From positions 266,585-330,584 of the forward strand of contig MNCI01011084.1 in assembly GCA_015680685.1 (NCBI GenBank): 64,000 bases of DNA, read 5' to 3'. The notes beneath the pieces are model-generated. The model did no database searches. It was not told the DNA's origin and saw only the letters and a list, made by a program, of their open reading frames with translations. Shown in pieces: positions 1 through 12,390 of the stretch (the stretch's first letter is position 1; every line of letters begins with the position of its first letter). The stretch is from Gnetum montanum (lineage: Eukaryota > Streptophyta > Gnetopsida > Gnetales > Gnetaceae). The position numbers and the translations under genes were made by a program.

Positions 1-1067
1 AAAGGCCTATATTCAGGTTGCGTTGGTGGAGTAACTGATCCTACTTATTCTATGGTTGGGGTTGATCCACTAGGTCTTGCTTGTTCCATTTTGATGATTG
101 AAATGTTAATTGTTAGTGTTGACCTTATTGTAACCTCAATGCATGCTGGTTTTTCTACTTGGTCCTTCTTGGATGGTATTAGCTTAGAGATTTCTACATA
201 TGAAGCATTTTGGGCTTTCTGGAGAACATCATTGGCTACTTGTCTACATAACTTTCTAATAAAACAATGGAATAGAAGAGTGGATTTCTTTATCTTATTC
301 TCTTCAAACCTTCTCTGTATTTCTAGAGACAATAGATGAGCTATATTAGCTTTGAATTTTCCCATTAAGATAGCACTTCATTTTGCAACATAAGTGAAAA
401 TTTTGTTAGGTCATTTGATTGGAAAAATATGATATATTGTAATTTTAAATTAAATCTTCTTTGTAGTGTATTATCCATTATACTCTTTTTTTGTAGCTCC
501 ATATGCCCTCTACGACCATAAGTTTCTTACATTTGTGTCAAATCATATGGAGATTTGAGCAATATTGGTTTTAACAATTGGTATGTCTAATGCTCTTGTG
601 ATTGCTTCAACTAAATATGACACTATTATTTCCTCAATCTTCATGCTTGCATCATCTTGTTCATTTTCCCAAAATTTATGGACTTCCCTCAAATATCATT
701 TACCATTACTTGAAGTTGTTGACCAGAGTGGTGAGGTTTGAAGTTTTTCACAAACCTCTAAACGTATAAACTCTATGAATGGCCCAAATTTTAGTTATAC
801 TATTACAGTGGACATGTCTCTAGAATGGCTTGTCGACACTCATTGGAGAGTATGAGGCATTGTCCTTGTTCTAGAGTTGGTGGTGCATCAACTTCTACAT
901 GTGCAGATTGCTCTGTTGTAGGTGTAAGCTAATGAATTGAGTATGAATTCATCTTTTGCTCTATAGGAGAAATTTTCTCTAAACCTCTTCCTCTTCCCCT
1001 TCCTCTAGGCCTCTTTTCCCTTCGTTGTGATGGTCCCCCCAGCTTTGGATATTCTTTTTGGTAGCAT
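1..1067 (-). pseudogene. ORF2 (plant transposon protein-like) of element E, 5' part
   Basis: Degenerate accessory reading frame starting at an ATG at 1067-1065, directly after an acceptor-like 'gattgtag', and continuing off the left edge. The segment 45-365 on the minus strand contains MGKFKANI, RRFEENK and FIRKLCRQ, aligning with MGKFQANI, QRFEEAK and LIQKLCQ in element C and with the B and D copies. It belongs to what I take to be the 'putative plant transposon protein' family (assignment from memory of that family; not searched). Its biochemical function is unknown. Several frame breaks make it a pseudogene. It sits downstream of the gag/pol remnants, in the place an envelope-like gene occupies in Athila-type elements. 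Confidence 0.65.
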
Positions 1068-1639
1068 CTACAATCATAAGAATTTAAAAATTCCCCAAAA
1101 ATTCTAAAAAATTTTCTAATAGTTCATAACCCTTCATCAAATTTTGGGTTTTAATCAAAAATATTAGATATAATTAATTTTATTTTAAATTTGGATTGCA
1201 AAGTTTGAAAATTTTGTTAATTTAGAAAAAGCGCTAGTTCAAAAAAACCCTTAATAAAGCAATTTATCAATCAATTGAAAATAATTTTAGCTTAATGACC
1301 CATCACGATCCTTGATTAATTACTTAGAAAGTATTCGAATAGTCAATCGGAAAGAAATATGACATTATTTGGCTTATGTTAGATCAATATATTCTTATTT
1401 CTTATGGTGCTTACCCTTAATTGATCTTTCCTAGGTTAGAAAAAATATGGGCAATTCACAACAACTATGCACAACACTTTTTCCCATGACTAGATGATCA
1501 CTCCATGAGCAAAAGGAATCAAGAATGGCTTAAATCAAGTATGTGGTTAGAAAGACATGGAGCCCTAAAGATTCTCAGACAAGAAAACAATATGGACTTC
1601 CTTTACATGAAATGATGGAAATGAAAAATTTTCTAACTA

Positions 1640-1735
1640 TCAGCACATATATATAGATTTTTATAAGAGCGATATCATAGATGCAATATTGCAAGGACTA
1701 CAATATCATATCTACTATATCATCTTTGAAATTTT
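1640..1735 (-). promoter_or_regulatory. Internal U3-like module upstream of ORF2 in element E
   Basis: On the plus strand this stretch reads TATA-like 'ttttataag' followed by 'gatatcatag', 'ggactacaatatc' and 'catatctactatatc'. The U3 of E's own LTR (32291-32375) has the same order: 'gtatttatag', 'actatatcatatctatg', 'ggctacaatatcg'. Read on the minus strand, the palindromic ATATC motifs come first and the TATA box second, about 590 bp before the ORF2 ATG. Promoter activity is inferred from this resemblance and from equivalent modules in B, C and D. Confidence 0.45.
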
Positions 1736-1907
1736 TGTGAGATTTCATGAGAAAAAAGGATTGAATGGATATTTTGGAAGGTGTTAAGACAATTCAAAGG
1801 GTTCCTAATCATAGATGATGCTTATAATGTAAGATTTTGATGTCAAAAGTATTTTAAAAAAAGAAGTTTGAGCAAGGTAAGTCAACTAAGGTTTAGAAGA
1901 TGATTTT

Positions 1908-2718
1908 TGATGGGATGCGATGCTATATCGCATGGGCCGCGATATCGTGTCGAACACTGCAATATCACGTACACGATATCACAGCCCATCACCAGTTCTA
2001 TAAATAAGAGGTGGCCTTTCCTTGTTTCTCCATCTAGATCTAGACCTTAGCCAAACTCTTGCCATTTTACCATTCTAGAGTTAGAATAATTTCCATGTGC
2101 CTGCAGTAGGAGTCCCAAAGTGAATGGATCTTTATTCGAGCAATTATGTACCTGAGCACACAATTGTGTATGGCAATAAAGATGAAATTTTGGCTAAACC
2201 TTGCAGCATATGGACTAAGCTAAATAGTACTTTAATTATTGTTAAATTTTTAAATGCTTCCTTAAGGACTTAATCTCTCTCAACCCTCAACTCTCATAGT
2301 TAAGTGCATTCAATACGACCACTTTGAGCACATGCGTTATGCTTGGTAATCCCAGTAATGAATAGCATTTGGTAATCCCAGTAATGTTGCATTGGTTTAG
2401 GGTGTGAACAACAAGTGGGAATGGATAGTGATGCTAGGACAATTAAAGCCTAGTTAGTGAAAGTTAGTTACTTAGTCTCTTTGCCCTTTCCCCTCTTAGC
2501 ATAGGTGATAAAAACATAAAAGACATAAAAATCATGTACCTCAAGTTCACTTAAGCATACAACCATGAAAAATACAAGTGAGCTTAGGAAGACAGCAACT
2601 GATTAACCTTAAGTGTTCCATAAGGCACGTAAGCACTTAGTCCTTGGAGTTTGACCGAATCGTGCATGTAACGCTCATATTCATATGGTTGAGTGTAGGG
2701 GTACCTCCCCACTCATCA
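1908..2718 (+). mobile_element. Solo LTR of the TGATGAG Gypsy family
   Basis: 811-bp LTR beginning TGATGGG and ending CTCATCA, with 'tctataaataagagg' as TATA region and 'ggcaataaagat' as polyadenylation signal. The flanking pentamers are ATTTT (1903-1907) and ATTTG (2719-2723), a near-perfect target duplication. Sequence on both sides belongs to the ORF2-upstream region of element E, so this is a solo LTR left by unequal recombination. Its closest relative in the window is the solo LTR at 36288-37098, which has the same length. Confidence 0.8.
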
Positions 2719-3002
2719 ATTTGGTAAAAAATTACCAAATTTATGAATGAGTATGAATATGTAGGAAAATAATGATGATTGCTAAAGTATCCAAGAGGTA
2801 CAAGATGATGTGGAGTTAGTCATCAAGTATGAGACACAAGAGTTATGCAAGTGGGTGCTCCCCAAAGTAGGCTCCTACCCTTAATGCCCTTGTATAACCA
2901 TGCTTACAAGTATCTGTGGACACTCAAGAAGTTGAATGTAAATCATACATATCCTCCAAAACATACATGTTAGTATTTTCCCAATAAGAAAATAATACTA
3001 TG

Positions 3003-3936
3003 TGATCAATGACAAGGTACCCCTATGTACAACCATATGAATCACAAAGCGTTCACGTGCAATCTGGTCAAATTCCACAAACTCTATCATTTTCGATGCA
3101 CTAGTCATTTAGGAAATGAATCTAGCCCTAAGATTAATGATTGTCTTCCCAATTACACTTGTGACATACATTGGTATGGTTAAGTGTAACTGAGGCATCC
3201 AATTTTTATCATATTGTGTTTTATAAGTTGGTGCTCAAATGTAGATAAAAGGAATTTGATTAACTAATCTAAATTATCTAATTAACTAGCATTTAACTAA
3301 TCCTAACATAAGCATCTAATCCCACATTTTGTACACATCCCAAACCCACCTATCCACTACTAGGCAACCAAGCGCTACACTACTGGGTGTACCAAGCAAT
3401 AACACTACTAGGTTTAACAAGCAAATATGTGTTACACTTGAAGCGATTGTACTTATGTGTATAATCTATCTTACTTAATTGCCTCATTAACGTAATAACT
3501 GGAAAATACTTAATAACTAATTCAAACAATTTAATAAATAATTGGAAACAGTAAATGTGTAAATAAATAGCTAATCTATCCAAAGTGTTATAAGGTTTAT
3601 CAAAAAGCTCATCTTTATTACTACACACACTATCATGCTTAGGTACAACAATGCTTGAATAAAGATCCATACACTCAATGACTCTTGCTGTGGGCACTCA
3701 GGAAAAAATTTTAACTTTCAAATGGAAAAAATGCAAAAGCTCTGCTACAACTACAATCTCTAGTTACTATAAATGTGGCTACACACACGTATTTATAGTT
3801 AACTACAAATACTGTGTCGATGGGGCCACATCAACACATGATATGATGCATCAACTAGGCCTCATTGACGAGGCCCAGACGACAAGGCCGCATCGATGAA
3901 GTTTCATTGATGCAACCAACAAAACATGACTCATCA
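3003..3936 (-). repeat. 3' LTR of element B
   Basis: 934-bp LTR. In plus-strand orientation it starts with a decayed TGATCAATGACAAGG (compare TGATGAGTGGCAAGG at 56545) and ends CTCATCA. Its minus-strand TATA box reads 'actataaata' (near 3790). The U3 carries palindromic GGCCTCAT/ATCGATG motifs instead of the GATATCG motifs of the other LTRs. Positions 3450-3936 match 26173-26663, differing at roughly one base in ten by eye. Confidence 0.85.
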
Positions 3937-4200
3937 TATGCCCACAACTAAATGAAAACTCATCCTTGATTTCTTTTACAAAATTGGAAAGGTATGGAAT
4001 TATTGACTAACTTTTCTTCAAGCAAAACAAACTAACTAACTTGACAAAAAATGGAATGCCCGAGTGTATGGATCAACACATTACAAAAAATGGTGGTGTT
4101 CAGGACACAAAATTGAACACCATGACTCAACTCTTCAAAACTTGAATAGCACATTTCTTGATGGTGTAAATTTTGTTGGAGAATATCAAATAGTCCTAGG
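3937..4200 (-). other. Polypurine tract and 3' untranslated region of element B
   Basis: Next to the 3' LTR the minus strand reads 'agttgtgggcata' followed by TGATGAG. Elements C ('agtcatgggggta') and F ('cagtcatgggggta') have the same layout, marking the plus-strand priming site. The about 250 bp up to the ORF2 stop resembles the F tail at 57322-57521. Confidence 0.65.
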
Positions 4201-7038
4201 TCATGGTGGTTCCTGAGGCTTCAAGGGACCTTCACCAGCTTCACGCACAGGTGGTTGAGGTGGTTGCGGCTATCCTATTACTACTACAACTTCAGGAGGG
4301 AGGCGAAAAGCATCCAATAGTGCTTTCATTTCCTCCTCTTTACTCCTAGGATCATGCACTATTCACATAGCTTTCCCAATGTGGGTTAGAATGAGCACAT
4401 CCCAAGGACATGGGATTGTTAGAAACAACTCCTTTGCATTGACAAACCAGGAAATGAACTATTTGCACTCAATGTCGAATACCTTGACTATGTTCTTCAG
4501 CTCCTAGTAGTCATTCATCCATTTGGCTAGGTTCTCAGTGATAGATCATTGATCTCTAAATCATCCTTTGAAAACTTTGAGTTTATCGTTTGGAGTCTCA
4601 AGCTTTTGCTTAGTGTCTTTATGGTGCTTGAACTCTACCTCATATAAGAGATACGAACTAGCCACTTGTTTTTCTAATTCTAACCACAGTCGTCCAATAG
4701 TTAGCATTGCTAGGTTTGCATAATGGAGATTGGCCAACTCCATGTACTCTTTCATCTCCTTGATTTGCAACTCCTTCAAGTGGATCTCTGCTTTGTTGTA
4801 GGCGTCAATCCCATTAAGGATAGCCTACCATACTTCTCTTCCTTGTTGGAGTTGCTGAAGGGCTTCATTCATTTTTACCTTTGCCATCTAGATTTTTTTT
4901 TATTTACTTCCTTCTACAAGCCAACTTGATCTCTATAGTGATTTTTCACTTTCTCAAATTTGAGGGCTTCGTTCTTCCAAGTAGCGATCTCGATGGTAGA
5001 ATTTTGATGCAAGGTACATACCTCCTCCATTAACAGATTGCAATTTTCCACTATCAATTTCCTCAATTCAATATTTACCCTCGCAAGCTACTCCTATTGT
5101 TGATGAATAAATTCTTGCATTTGATCTTTTTGAGCATCAACATTTCACAGGCAATGATTCTATGTAGTCAATGCTTCATTTTCATGGTGCATCTAATTCA
5201 AGTCCTTTTGGATTAAGTACATTTTAGCTTCTGCTACAAACTATTTAAAGATGGCCATCATTGGCTCCTCCTTAGCCTTCTGAAATCATTCTTAAGGTTC
5301 TTTGATAGCTTCACTTCTTATTACTGTTGGGCTAAGGATTGCTCAATCTGCAAGTTAGGCACGAAGTTTAGCAACGTCTGTGGTCAAGCGTAGATTTTGT
5401 TCTTGGGCCATTTCTAGTTTCCCCTCTAAGATAATGCATCTACCCCTCACATTCAGTAGCTCTAACTAGGTTGTGGTGATTTTCTCTAGAAGATAAAAAA
5501 ATGTTCAAAGTCAGTTTCCTATCTCCTACCAATTGTTCCAGCAACTTTTCATGTTGGGCTACATTCAACTTCTCATTGACCATGCCTATGGACGTCTGCA
5601 CATCTTGAAGTATAGATATGTCTAGTATAGACACCATAGGTGCATTCCATGATTTTGCTACATTGTCATCAACCACTGCTATTGTTGTCTCCTACCCTTG
5701 GTGCTGCATCACCAAGACAGTTTCCTTTTCACCTTCCTTCAACCGCACCAAGAAAGTGGCACCATTTCTAGAGATTCTTGGGAATAGATGGTGTGTTGCT
5801 AGTGATACCATCACCTCTCAAGCATTGGGATCCAACCTTGAAGGTAACTACATTCGTTGGGTAGAGAAAATGGGACCACACCTCTCCATCTGGCTAACTA
5901 TTCAGGCCATCTCATTAAGGTGACTCATTGTTGGCTGGTACACAAATGAACTTGTCCCACTCATTCCTACTTGTTGCTCTTATTTGCTCAAGAGCTATTC
6001 TTGGATTTTTCATAGATGTTCAATAGTTGTGTAACCCTTCGATGTTTTTTCTTGAGCATGTGGTGGTAGTGACAGCTCCTTTAATTGAGTTTTCGCTGGC
6101 ATCTTCTCTTTCATGATCTTGGATCATGAGGCCAAAGGAGTATGCTTGAGTATATCGTTAGAGTAGTGAGAAATTCTTGCCCTCATGCAAAGTTTTCTAA
6201 TAAGGCATGGAAAGGGTAGGGTCTTCCTTCCATGTTCATTTTCTTTGAAACGCTTCTCAATCTGCAAGTATAGTAGTTGTGGAAGGTTAACGGGGAACTT
6301 TCTACTTAGAGCGATGCATGCTCAGGCAGACAAAGCAGTTACCTTGCTTGGCCTCACCATTGGATTGAGCTGATAGGTTGTAATCTTGAAGTAAATCTGC
6401 TCCACCAGTATGAGCACACCATACTCCTTATGGTCCACCCCGTAGCAATGCTGGGTCCACTCCTTGGCCTCAAGGTTACCTTGTGTGGATAATTCTACCA
6501 ACTATGTTCCAATGTTAGGTAACCCAAGTTCCTATGACATAGCTTCTGCCAAGTAGGATAGTAGAATGTCCTTGATCTTGACTATGGATCTTGGCTTTTT
6601 ATTATTCTAGAAAAGTTATGTCTCTCCCATGTACCACTCCCCACTAGACGTGATGATTAGCCACATGGGAGAGGTTCACAATTGAGTCTTGACATCCTCT
6701 GGAGCTTTCTCAAAAAATGTTCCAAAGTTAATCTATTGAAAAATAGATCATTGAATCTCTCGGCACTTGATTATATTAAGGCAAGCTTGAGTCAAAGTGA
6801 CCTAAAGCCTTGGCATGGGACCAGGCACTTCTCCTCTTTGTGATTGTTCAGTCAACACTTCTTCCTTTGGAATTTGTCAGATAGATTCCACTTTGGATTC
6901 GTCACTAAGAGGTCCCATTGCATGGGTTGCCTTAGATAGTTCTTAGCCTTGTTCTTATTGGCCCCTTTCAGCTTCGGGTTGTTTCTCCCATGGTTACGAG
7001 GTTTCTCCTTCCTATGAACATTTTTGTATTGGTGCCAT
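4201..7038 (-). pseudogene. ORF2 (plant transposon protein-like, coiled-coil) of element B
   Basis: Reading frame of about 945 codons with stops and frame breaks. It starts at the ATG at 7038-7036, right after the acceptor-like 'gtgattacag', and ends at the stop at 4203-4201 after a proline-rich tail (LKPQEPP), as in C (EPQPPGTT). The N-terminal domain is recognisable at 6185-6373 (NLPQLLYLQIEKRF, LPFPCLIRKLC). Middle and C-terminal parts (5440-5676 with MVSILDIS; 4561-4779 with EYMELANLHYANLAMLTIG) match element C at about 20620 and 21390. The C-terminal half is rich in Glu, Lys, Leu and Gln and looks like coiled coil. Function is unknown. A host gene is unlikely, since four diverged copies all sit inside LTR elements. 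Confidence 0.7.
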
Positions 7039-8351
7039 CTGTAATCACAAAAGACCATCGATTAGCAATCATTATGTAACCTTAAAATAATTAGGATACC
7101 TTATCTCTTAAGGATAGTTACACTTAGCTAAGTTGTGATTATGGTTGATTTAATTAATCCAATTATCATTTATTTATGTATTATTATTAATAAATCATCC
7201 CAAAGGTTGTTGAAATGGTTAATTATCGAAAAAGCTAATGTTTTTATGTGGTTAAGGTTATTAAGCCTTTAGGGGAGTTACAAAAATTTCCAAAAAAATA
7301 TTCATCAATTTTTCATTAGAAACCTCAAGGTTTGCAAGACCCACAATAAAGATCTTACCTCTGGTAAGCATAGGATCAAAAAACAAAGTGATTTGGACAA
7401 ACAGTTGGGAAGTTTATGAGCTCTAGAAGGTTTTGGGCTCTAAAATTTTTTTTAAAAATCCCCTTGTGTTATGAGCAAATGGAAAAAAATTGTAAAGTGT
7501 TTAGCAGTATATACAGGGTTTTTGTGCTATGTCGACGAGGCCTAGTCTACTAGGCCTCATCAACTAGGGTTGATGCATTAATGGGACCTCAATGATGCAA
7601 CTGTTGACCACCATAGTCAAATTTTGACCTTACTCAAACTTGCAAAATATGAAGAGTTTTTAAGTGAAATTGGTATCAAATGAAAGCTTAGAATACCAAG
7701 AACAATATGAAAACATGAGAAGAGGATGTTTAAGATCATAAATTTTGGAAAAAGGAGAAAATTAATTTAGTGGATGAATGAAATGAAAGATTAAGGAGCA
7801 CTGAGTGATTTACTCAATGGAAAATGTGAAAGATAGAATTGTACTGATGTCAAAGGTAAGGAACCTTAACTAATCAAGCCAAGAGCTATGCAAGTCAATC
7901 CTCCCATAGCAGGCGCATGCCCTTTTTGCCCTCGCATAACCTCAACTAAGGAGTCCATGGGTCCCACAATGAATTTAATGATCATGATAAGTTTAGGATC
8001 AACCTGAAAGAATCTACTCAAGAATCCCAACACATCAAACTAAAACATAAAGCATAACATAGAACTCAGTAGCAAGGTGAGTTACAGTAGCATGGATGGA
8101 TGATAGAGGTGGAATGGAGTTCAGAATTAAGGTCATAAGAAGTCCCTTGTGGAATTTCTACTTAAAATGACCTAAGAACATCCATCCTCAATCTAGAGCA
8201 AAACCAATCACTTTTAATGACTTCACATCATCACTCTAAGACCAATCCACTCACTCAAGATACAAGAGTGCTTCCACAAAACAACCACCATTCCACAAAG
8301 AGAGAAAAAGATAAGTAGAAAGTGAGAGAAAGGGTCTTAGTTAGAGGGGAC
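7039..8351 (-). other. Putative intron upstream of ORF2, element B
   Basis: Bounded on the minus strand by CCTGAAG|GT (GT at 8351-8350) and 'gtgattacag|ATG' (AG at 7040-7039), 1313 bp. Both sites are shared with elements C and D, and E has GC in place of GT. The acceptor is preceded by branch-point-like 'gctaat'. No coding capacity is visible inside. Splicing is inferred, not shown. Confidence 0.5.
7500..7612 (-). promoter_or_regulatory. Internal U3-like module upstream of ORF2 in element B
   Basis: The plus strand reads TATA-like 'gcagtatatacag' (7504-7516), then 'gtgctatgtcgacgagg', 'ctaggcctcatcaac' and 'tgatgcaac'. B's own LTR has the same series at 3788-3918: 'gtatttatag', 'tactgtgtcgatgggg', 'actaggcctcattgacg', 'tgatgcaac'. 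Read on the minus strand this gives palindromic GGCCTC motifs followed by a TATA box about 470 bp before the ORF2 ATG. Confidence 0.5.
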
Positions 8352-8411
8352 CTTCAGGCATAGGTGCATGTTGTTCGAGTCCCATAACTAGTTCTTGTAG
8401 CCCATTTCATT

Positions 8412-8580
8412 TGTCCAAGGGATGTGCGTTAAATTTCATTATTTTTTTTGTTATATTTTTTATTTTTTGAAATGGGACCACACCATGCAAGGACTTATTC
8501 ATGTCAAAGGGATGTGCTTTGAATTCCCATTGTTTTTTTTTTTCCTGAAATGAGAACCACACCATGCAACAACATTATTT
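8412..8580 (-). repeat. Two imperfect tandem units of about 92 bp in element B
   Basis: 'caagggatgtgcgttaaatt' near 8416 recurs as 'caaagggatgtgctttgaat' near 8506; each unit ends with a homopolymer run and then an 'accacaccatgcaa' block. It lies between the donor-like site and the T-rich tract of element B. Confidence 0.6.
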
Positions 8581-8581
8581 G

Positions 8582-9308
8582 ACTTCCTATTAGTGGTTGG
8601 TGTGGAATGACAAGAAGTCCATGAAAAACACTCAAGCACTCAAGCAAGTAGAAGAGTACAAAGAGTATTGAGTTCCCTTGAAGTCACACCCTTTACAAAC
8701 CTTTGGCTCCTTCCTAATTCTGAAACTACCAAGGTCATCGATTAATTAAAAGTTTCTTTAATGAAAAGGGACTTGAAATTCTCAGAATAAGGAAAACCAT
8801 AAAGTTCATTGGATGGGTAGATGACATAGACTCACTACATGTTCCATGAAAGATAAACCATGTCAATGTCATCAAACATCAATATTCAAAATTAGAAACT
8901 AGACATCAACAATCACCCATTAATCATAAACCATCATTATTAAATAGCAACAATGGCACTATGTCCTATGGCAATAAAGCACTCTTTATTAGCAAAAATA
9001 AGAAAATATCACACTTAAACAAAAATAAATTAAAATATATAAGAAAGTGTAAAATAATGAAGAAGTTTCAAAGATACTAAAGATGATATAAAATTATAAA
9101 AATTTGAAAAGTCCAAAAACATGAAAAACAAAAAGGTAGAAAAACTAAGAAGCTAATTTGATGGTTAGCACAAATGGCCATCTCCCCCATGACTGAGTAG
9201 GAAGGACGAGATCCAAAAAATAGACCATGGTTGTCCATCCATTGAGGTGACATTTACACTGGCCTATTTAGGTTTGAGGAAAGGCTTGCCTTGTTGAATG
9301 TTGATCAA
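8582..9308 (-). other. Noncoding spacer of element B with T-rich tract
   Basis: Region between the integrase C-terminus and the donor-like site. Positions 8960-9150 are strongly A-rich on the plus strand, so T-rich in the sense of the element. The same kind of tract follows the last gag/pol stop in C (17162-17250), D (60360-60475) and E (27600-27835). No gene is visible. Confidence 0.5.
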
Positions 9309-10293
9309 CTACTTTTTATTTTGGCTGTTAGGTTTGTAGATCAACATGGCCCTAGAGGAAAAGGTTTGATCAATTATATAACATCCCTTCCACAATGTTT
9401 GGAATTTTGTCTTTTGGGGTACATGTGTGGAGTTCCAATAGAGAACATTATCTCTTAGTTGAAGTTTTACTTTCCTAATTCTAAGGTCATGACATTGCTT
9501 GCTGAATGCCTTATTCACCTCATTCAAGGATAGGGCCACTAATTAATTTTCATCTAACACATTTAAGGTGATTAATCTTTCTTTTTGTGCTAGACTTAGA
9601 TCAAGGTTTGGATCACAGGCTATTGAGAGTGTACGAAGCTTGGATTAAATCAAGAGTGTTGGAAGTTTTCCATACACTAACTCATAGGAAGAATAGCCAA
9701 TAGGAAGTTTCCAAGTTGAATGATAAGCCTAAAGAGCATCATTAAGCTTTGTACTCCAGTCCTTCCTATATTTGCTAATGGTTCATGTTAGTATTTTTTG
9801 TAATCTCCTGGTTAGTTACCTTTGCTTGACCATTGGCTCGAGGGTGGTAAGGTGTTGTTAATTTATCTTCTACCCCCAAGCGTTGCATTAACTTTCTAAA
9901 TGTGGCACCTGTGAAATGAGTTCCATTATTAGAAATTAGTGAACGTGGCACTCCAAACCTATTCATGATATTTTGTTATATAAATTTAGTAGTAGTGGAT
10001 AATGTACAATTAGTAACAACTACTACTTCTACCTATTTTGTATAGTAATCAACTACTACTATAATATATGCCTTTCCATTGGACATGGGTGTAATAGGAC
10101 CCATGAAGTCAACACCCCATATGTCAAAAGGTTCTAGTGGTTGAATCCACTATTAAGGACCTTCCATGCGAGCAATCATACCCCTATCTCATTGACAATG
10201 TTCACAAGACTTGACGAATTGGTGGGCATCCCTAAAGATTGTAGGTCAATAGTATCTTTCCATCAAGATTTTTATGGCCGTACAGCTCCCTAC
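9309..10293 (-). pseudogene. Gypsy integrase, distal part (element B)
   Basis: Minus-strand integrase fragment beginning in the zinc-binding domain (TAIKILMERYY, DAHQFVKSCEHC), then the catalytic core ([32 protein letters not shown]) and a C-terminal GPY/F-like module (LQLRDNVLYWNSTHVP ... LWKGCYII). In the retroviral integrase family the core needs D, D and E. Here the first D is kept (WGVD), the second is N (ISNNG for ISDNG) and the E of GQAE is K, so the enzyme would be inactive as well as interrupted by stops. The remaining N-terminal half of the zinc-binding domain lies at 22874-22960, on the other side of element C. Confidence 0.85.
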
Positions 10294-11091
10294 TAATGAG
10301 TTTTCACCTACATCAGAAGTGATATCAAGGCTCCAATATCGTGGATCTAATATCGGGGTTAGTAAGTGATGTCGAATATCTGATATTTTTTCTTCCATAC
10401 TCGCATATAAATATCACATAGGGGAGAGAAAGAGGGAGGATAGACAGAGTTAGTTAGAAGTTTTCCAATTTTAGTTCCAATGTATGCCCACAGTGTGATG
10501 TTTATGGTTGCACGACGTCCTTATTCGAGTGCAATGTACTTGGGCACATTACATGTTAGGCAATAAAGATCAAGATCATTTACATCATTGTAGCATTGAC
10601 TTTGCATTTTTGATTTTCTTAGATTAAAATTTCAATGTCTTTACTCATTGTTGTTTCCAATTAATGTTAATTACGTTTCTCATCTACGATCCATTGCAAA
10701 CACATAAGTGTATTTTTTGGTAACCCAGTAGTGATTAGCATTTGGTAATCCCAGCGGCAACTATGTAAAGCCCAAGGTGCATACGAACAATCGGGTTCAA
10801 ATACTCATCACCTTACATTAAATGTAGGATTTACTTCATACCTTTAGTTAATCAATTCTTTATTATCATTCCATAATAGGAGTAGCGTTAAAGCATTACA
10901 TCATACACCTCACTTCGGACTAAACCATACATGACAAAGCTTCCACTAGTCTGACGTGGGAAGACAACAAACAATGAAGCACAATAACTATCCTAGAACT
11001 CATGATTAGCCCATCCATGGAGTTTGACTGGATCGCATGTACATGCTCGTATTCATATGGCTAGACATAGGGCTACCCTTGCCTCTCATCG
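10294..11091 (+). repeat. 5' LTR of element C
   Basis: 798 bp, starting TAATGAG (decayed TGATGAG) and ending CTCATCG (decayed CTCATCA). It has U3 motifs 'ctccaatatcgtggatc' and 'taatatcgggg', a TATA box 'catataaatatcac' near 10404 and polyadenylation signal 'ggcaataaagatc' near 10560. It pairs with the 3' LTR at 22048-22873. Confidence 0.85.
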
Positions 11092-11112
11092 TTGGCGCTA
11101 TTGCCAAGGATG
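11092..11112 (+). other. Primer-binding site of element C (tRNA-Asp type)
   Basis: Immediately after the LTR: 'ttggcgctattgccaagga', close to TGGCGCCGTTGCCGGGGA, the complement of the 3' end of plant tRNA-Asp, a primer used by Athila/Tat-like Gypsy elements. D (58341) and E (31516-31534) carry the same site with different substitutions. Confidence 0.75.
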
Positions 11113-11213
11113 GTGCTAATTATCTAAGATAGTTATATCATACAACTTCGTTGTAGGCATTTCCACGCTTAATCTTTTAACAAGGAGTAACAAGTCACAC
11201 ACACATCTCCAAC

Positions 11214-12390
11214 ATGTCTCGTGCACACGACATTAGTGATTTATTTGGTAGTGAAAGTACTTGCTAGTGAACCAATGTTATATATAGTGACACAGAATGG
11301 AGTGAGCAACCATCTGAATGGGTTCAAATCTTTTCAAAAAATGTTTTACAACTATATTCAATAGATTCAAACACTTCTGACGAAGAGAGTGATCATCCTA
11401 GAGTTGGAAGAACTTCCAGGCCTAGAACCTTCCAAGCACTAAGTCTTGATACATCATGGGATGAATTGGAAAACCATAGGATCCACAACCCTTCTCCTAG
11501 TCCCATTTCATCTTCCTTTGCAACGTCTTCTTCAAATGATGTCCAATATAGGTATGATCACCGCATAAACCATGATGACAGACATCAAAAAATGCAATGC
11601 TCATATCATCATCACAACCACCTATAGGGTTATCAGACTCATGCAACTCAACGTCCATATATGGAGATGTCTGATGGAGAAGGGAACCCTTATTATCGAC
11701 TTGAAGCTTAGCGAACATTCAGGAGGCCATTAGAATCCCCAAAAAGCATCAATGGGATAGCCGTATATATTCCTAGGTTTAGAGGAGGCCATAATTCTGA
11801 TCCAAAATAGCATTTGAAAGCCTTCCATGATGCATGTGCTTTACAAAACATTGACAACACGTGGCAGAAGTTAAAACTCTTCCCCCATACACTCGTCAAT
11901 CAAGCTGCCATGTGGTATCAATCATTGAAACATAATTCTATTAAGCATTGGTTCATGATGTTAGAATTGTTCAAAGACAAGTACCAAACTTATGCTAGAG
12001 TGTCCCAGTTATGGAAACAAATCCACAAGTGGCAAAAAATAGAACATGAGCCCTTGGATTTGGCCCTGGACCATTATTACTCTTTATTGCGTAAATGTCC
12101 AGGCCATAGCTTCTCCTAGGAAGAACAACTTCACCACATCATAGATGGGCTTCAAACTCAAACACGAGAGACCCTTGGAACATATGCTAAGGGTTAATTA
12201 CATGAATTAGAAGGCCATCAGATTTTAAGGCTAATTCAATGGGTTGCTAAAGAAGAAGGGGAGTTGTGTAAACAACAAAGTTTGGAAAACCACCAACAAA
12301 AATCAACATTTGTAATAGAAACGGTTACTGACTAGGATAAGGGAACTTTCCACAAGGAGATGTCCCAACATCCCTTGCCAATACAACAAT
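11214..12390 (+). pseudogene. gag of element C, N-terminal part
   Basis: Starts near the ATG at 11214. The Gypsy gag core is clear at 11750-12250: IPRFRGGHNSDP, HLKAFHDACALQNIDNTWQKLKLFPHT (separate matching blocks), then AAMWYQSL, MLELFKDKYQTYARV and LHELEGHQ. The E and D copies share FHDA/FYDA, NIENDW/NIDNGW and KLKL. Stops interrupt the frame. The fragment ends at LPIQQ where foreign sequence begins; the element E gag continues at the matching point (LPIQKSINEIAKK). Confidence 0.8.
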
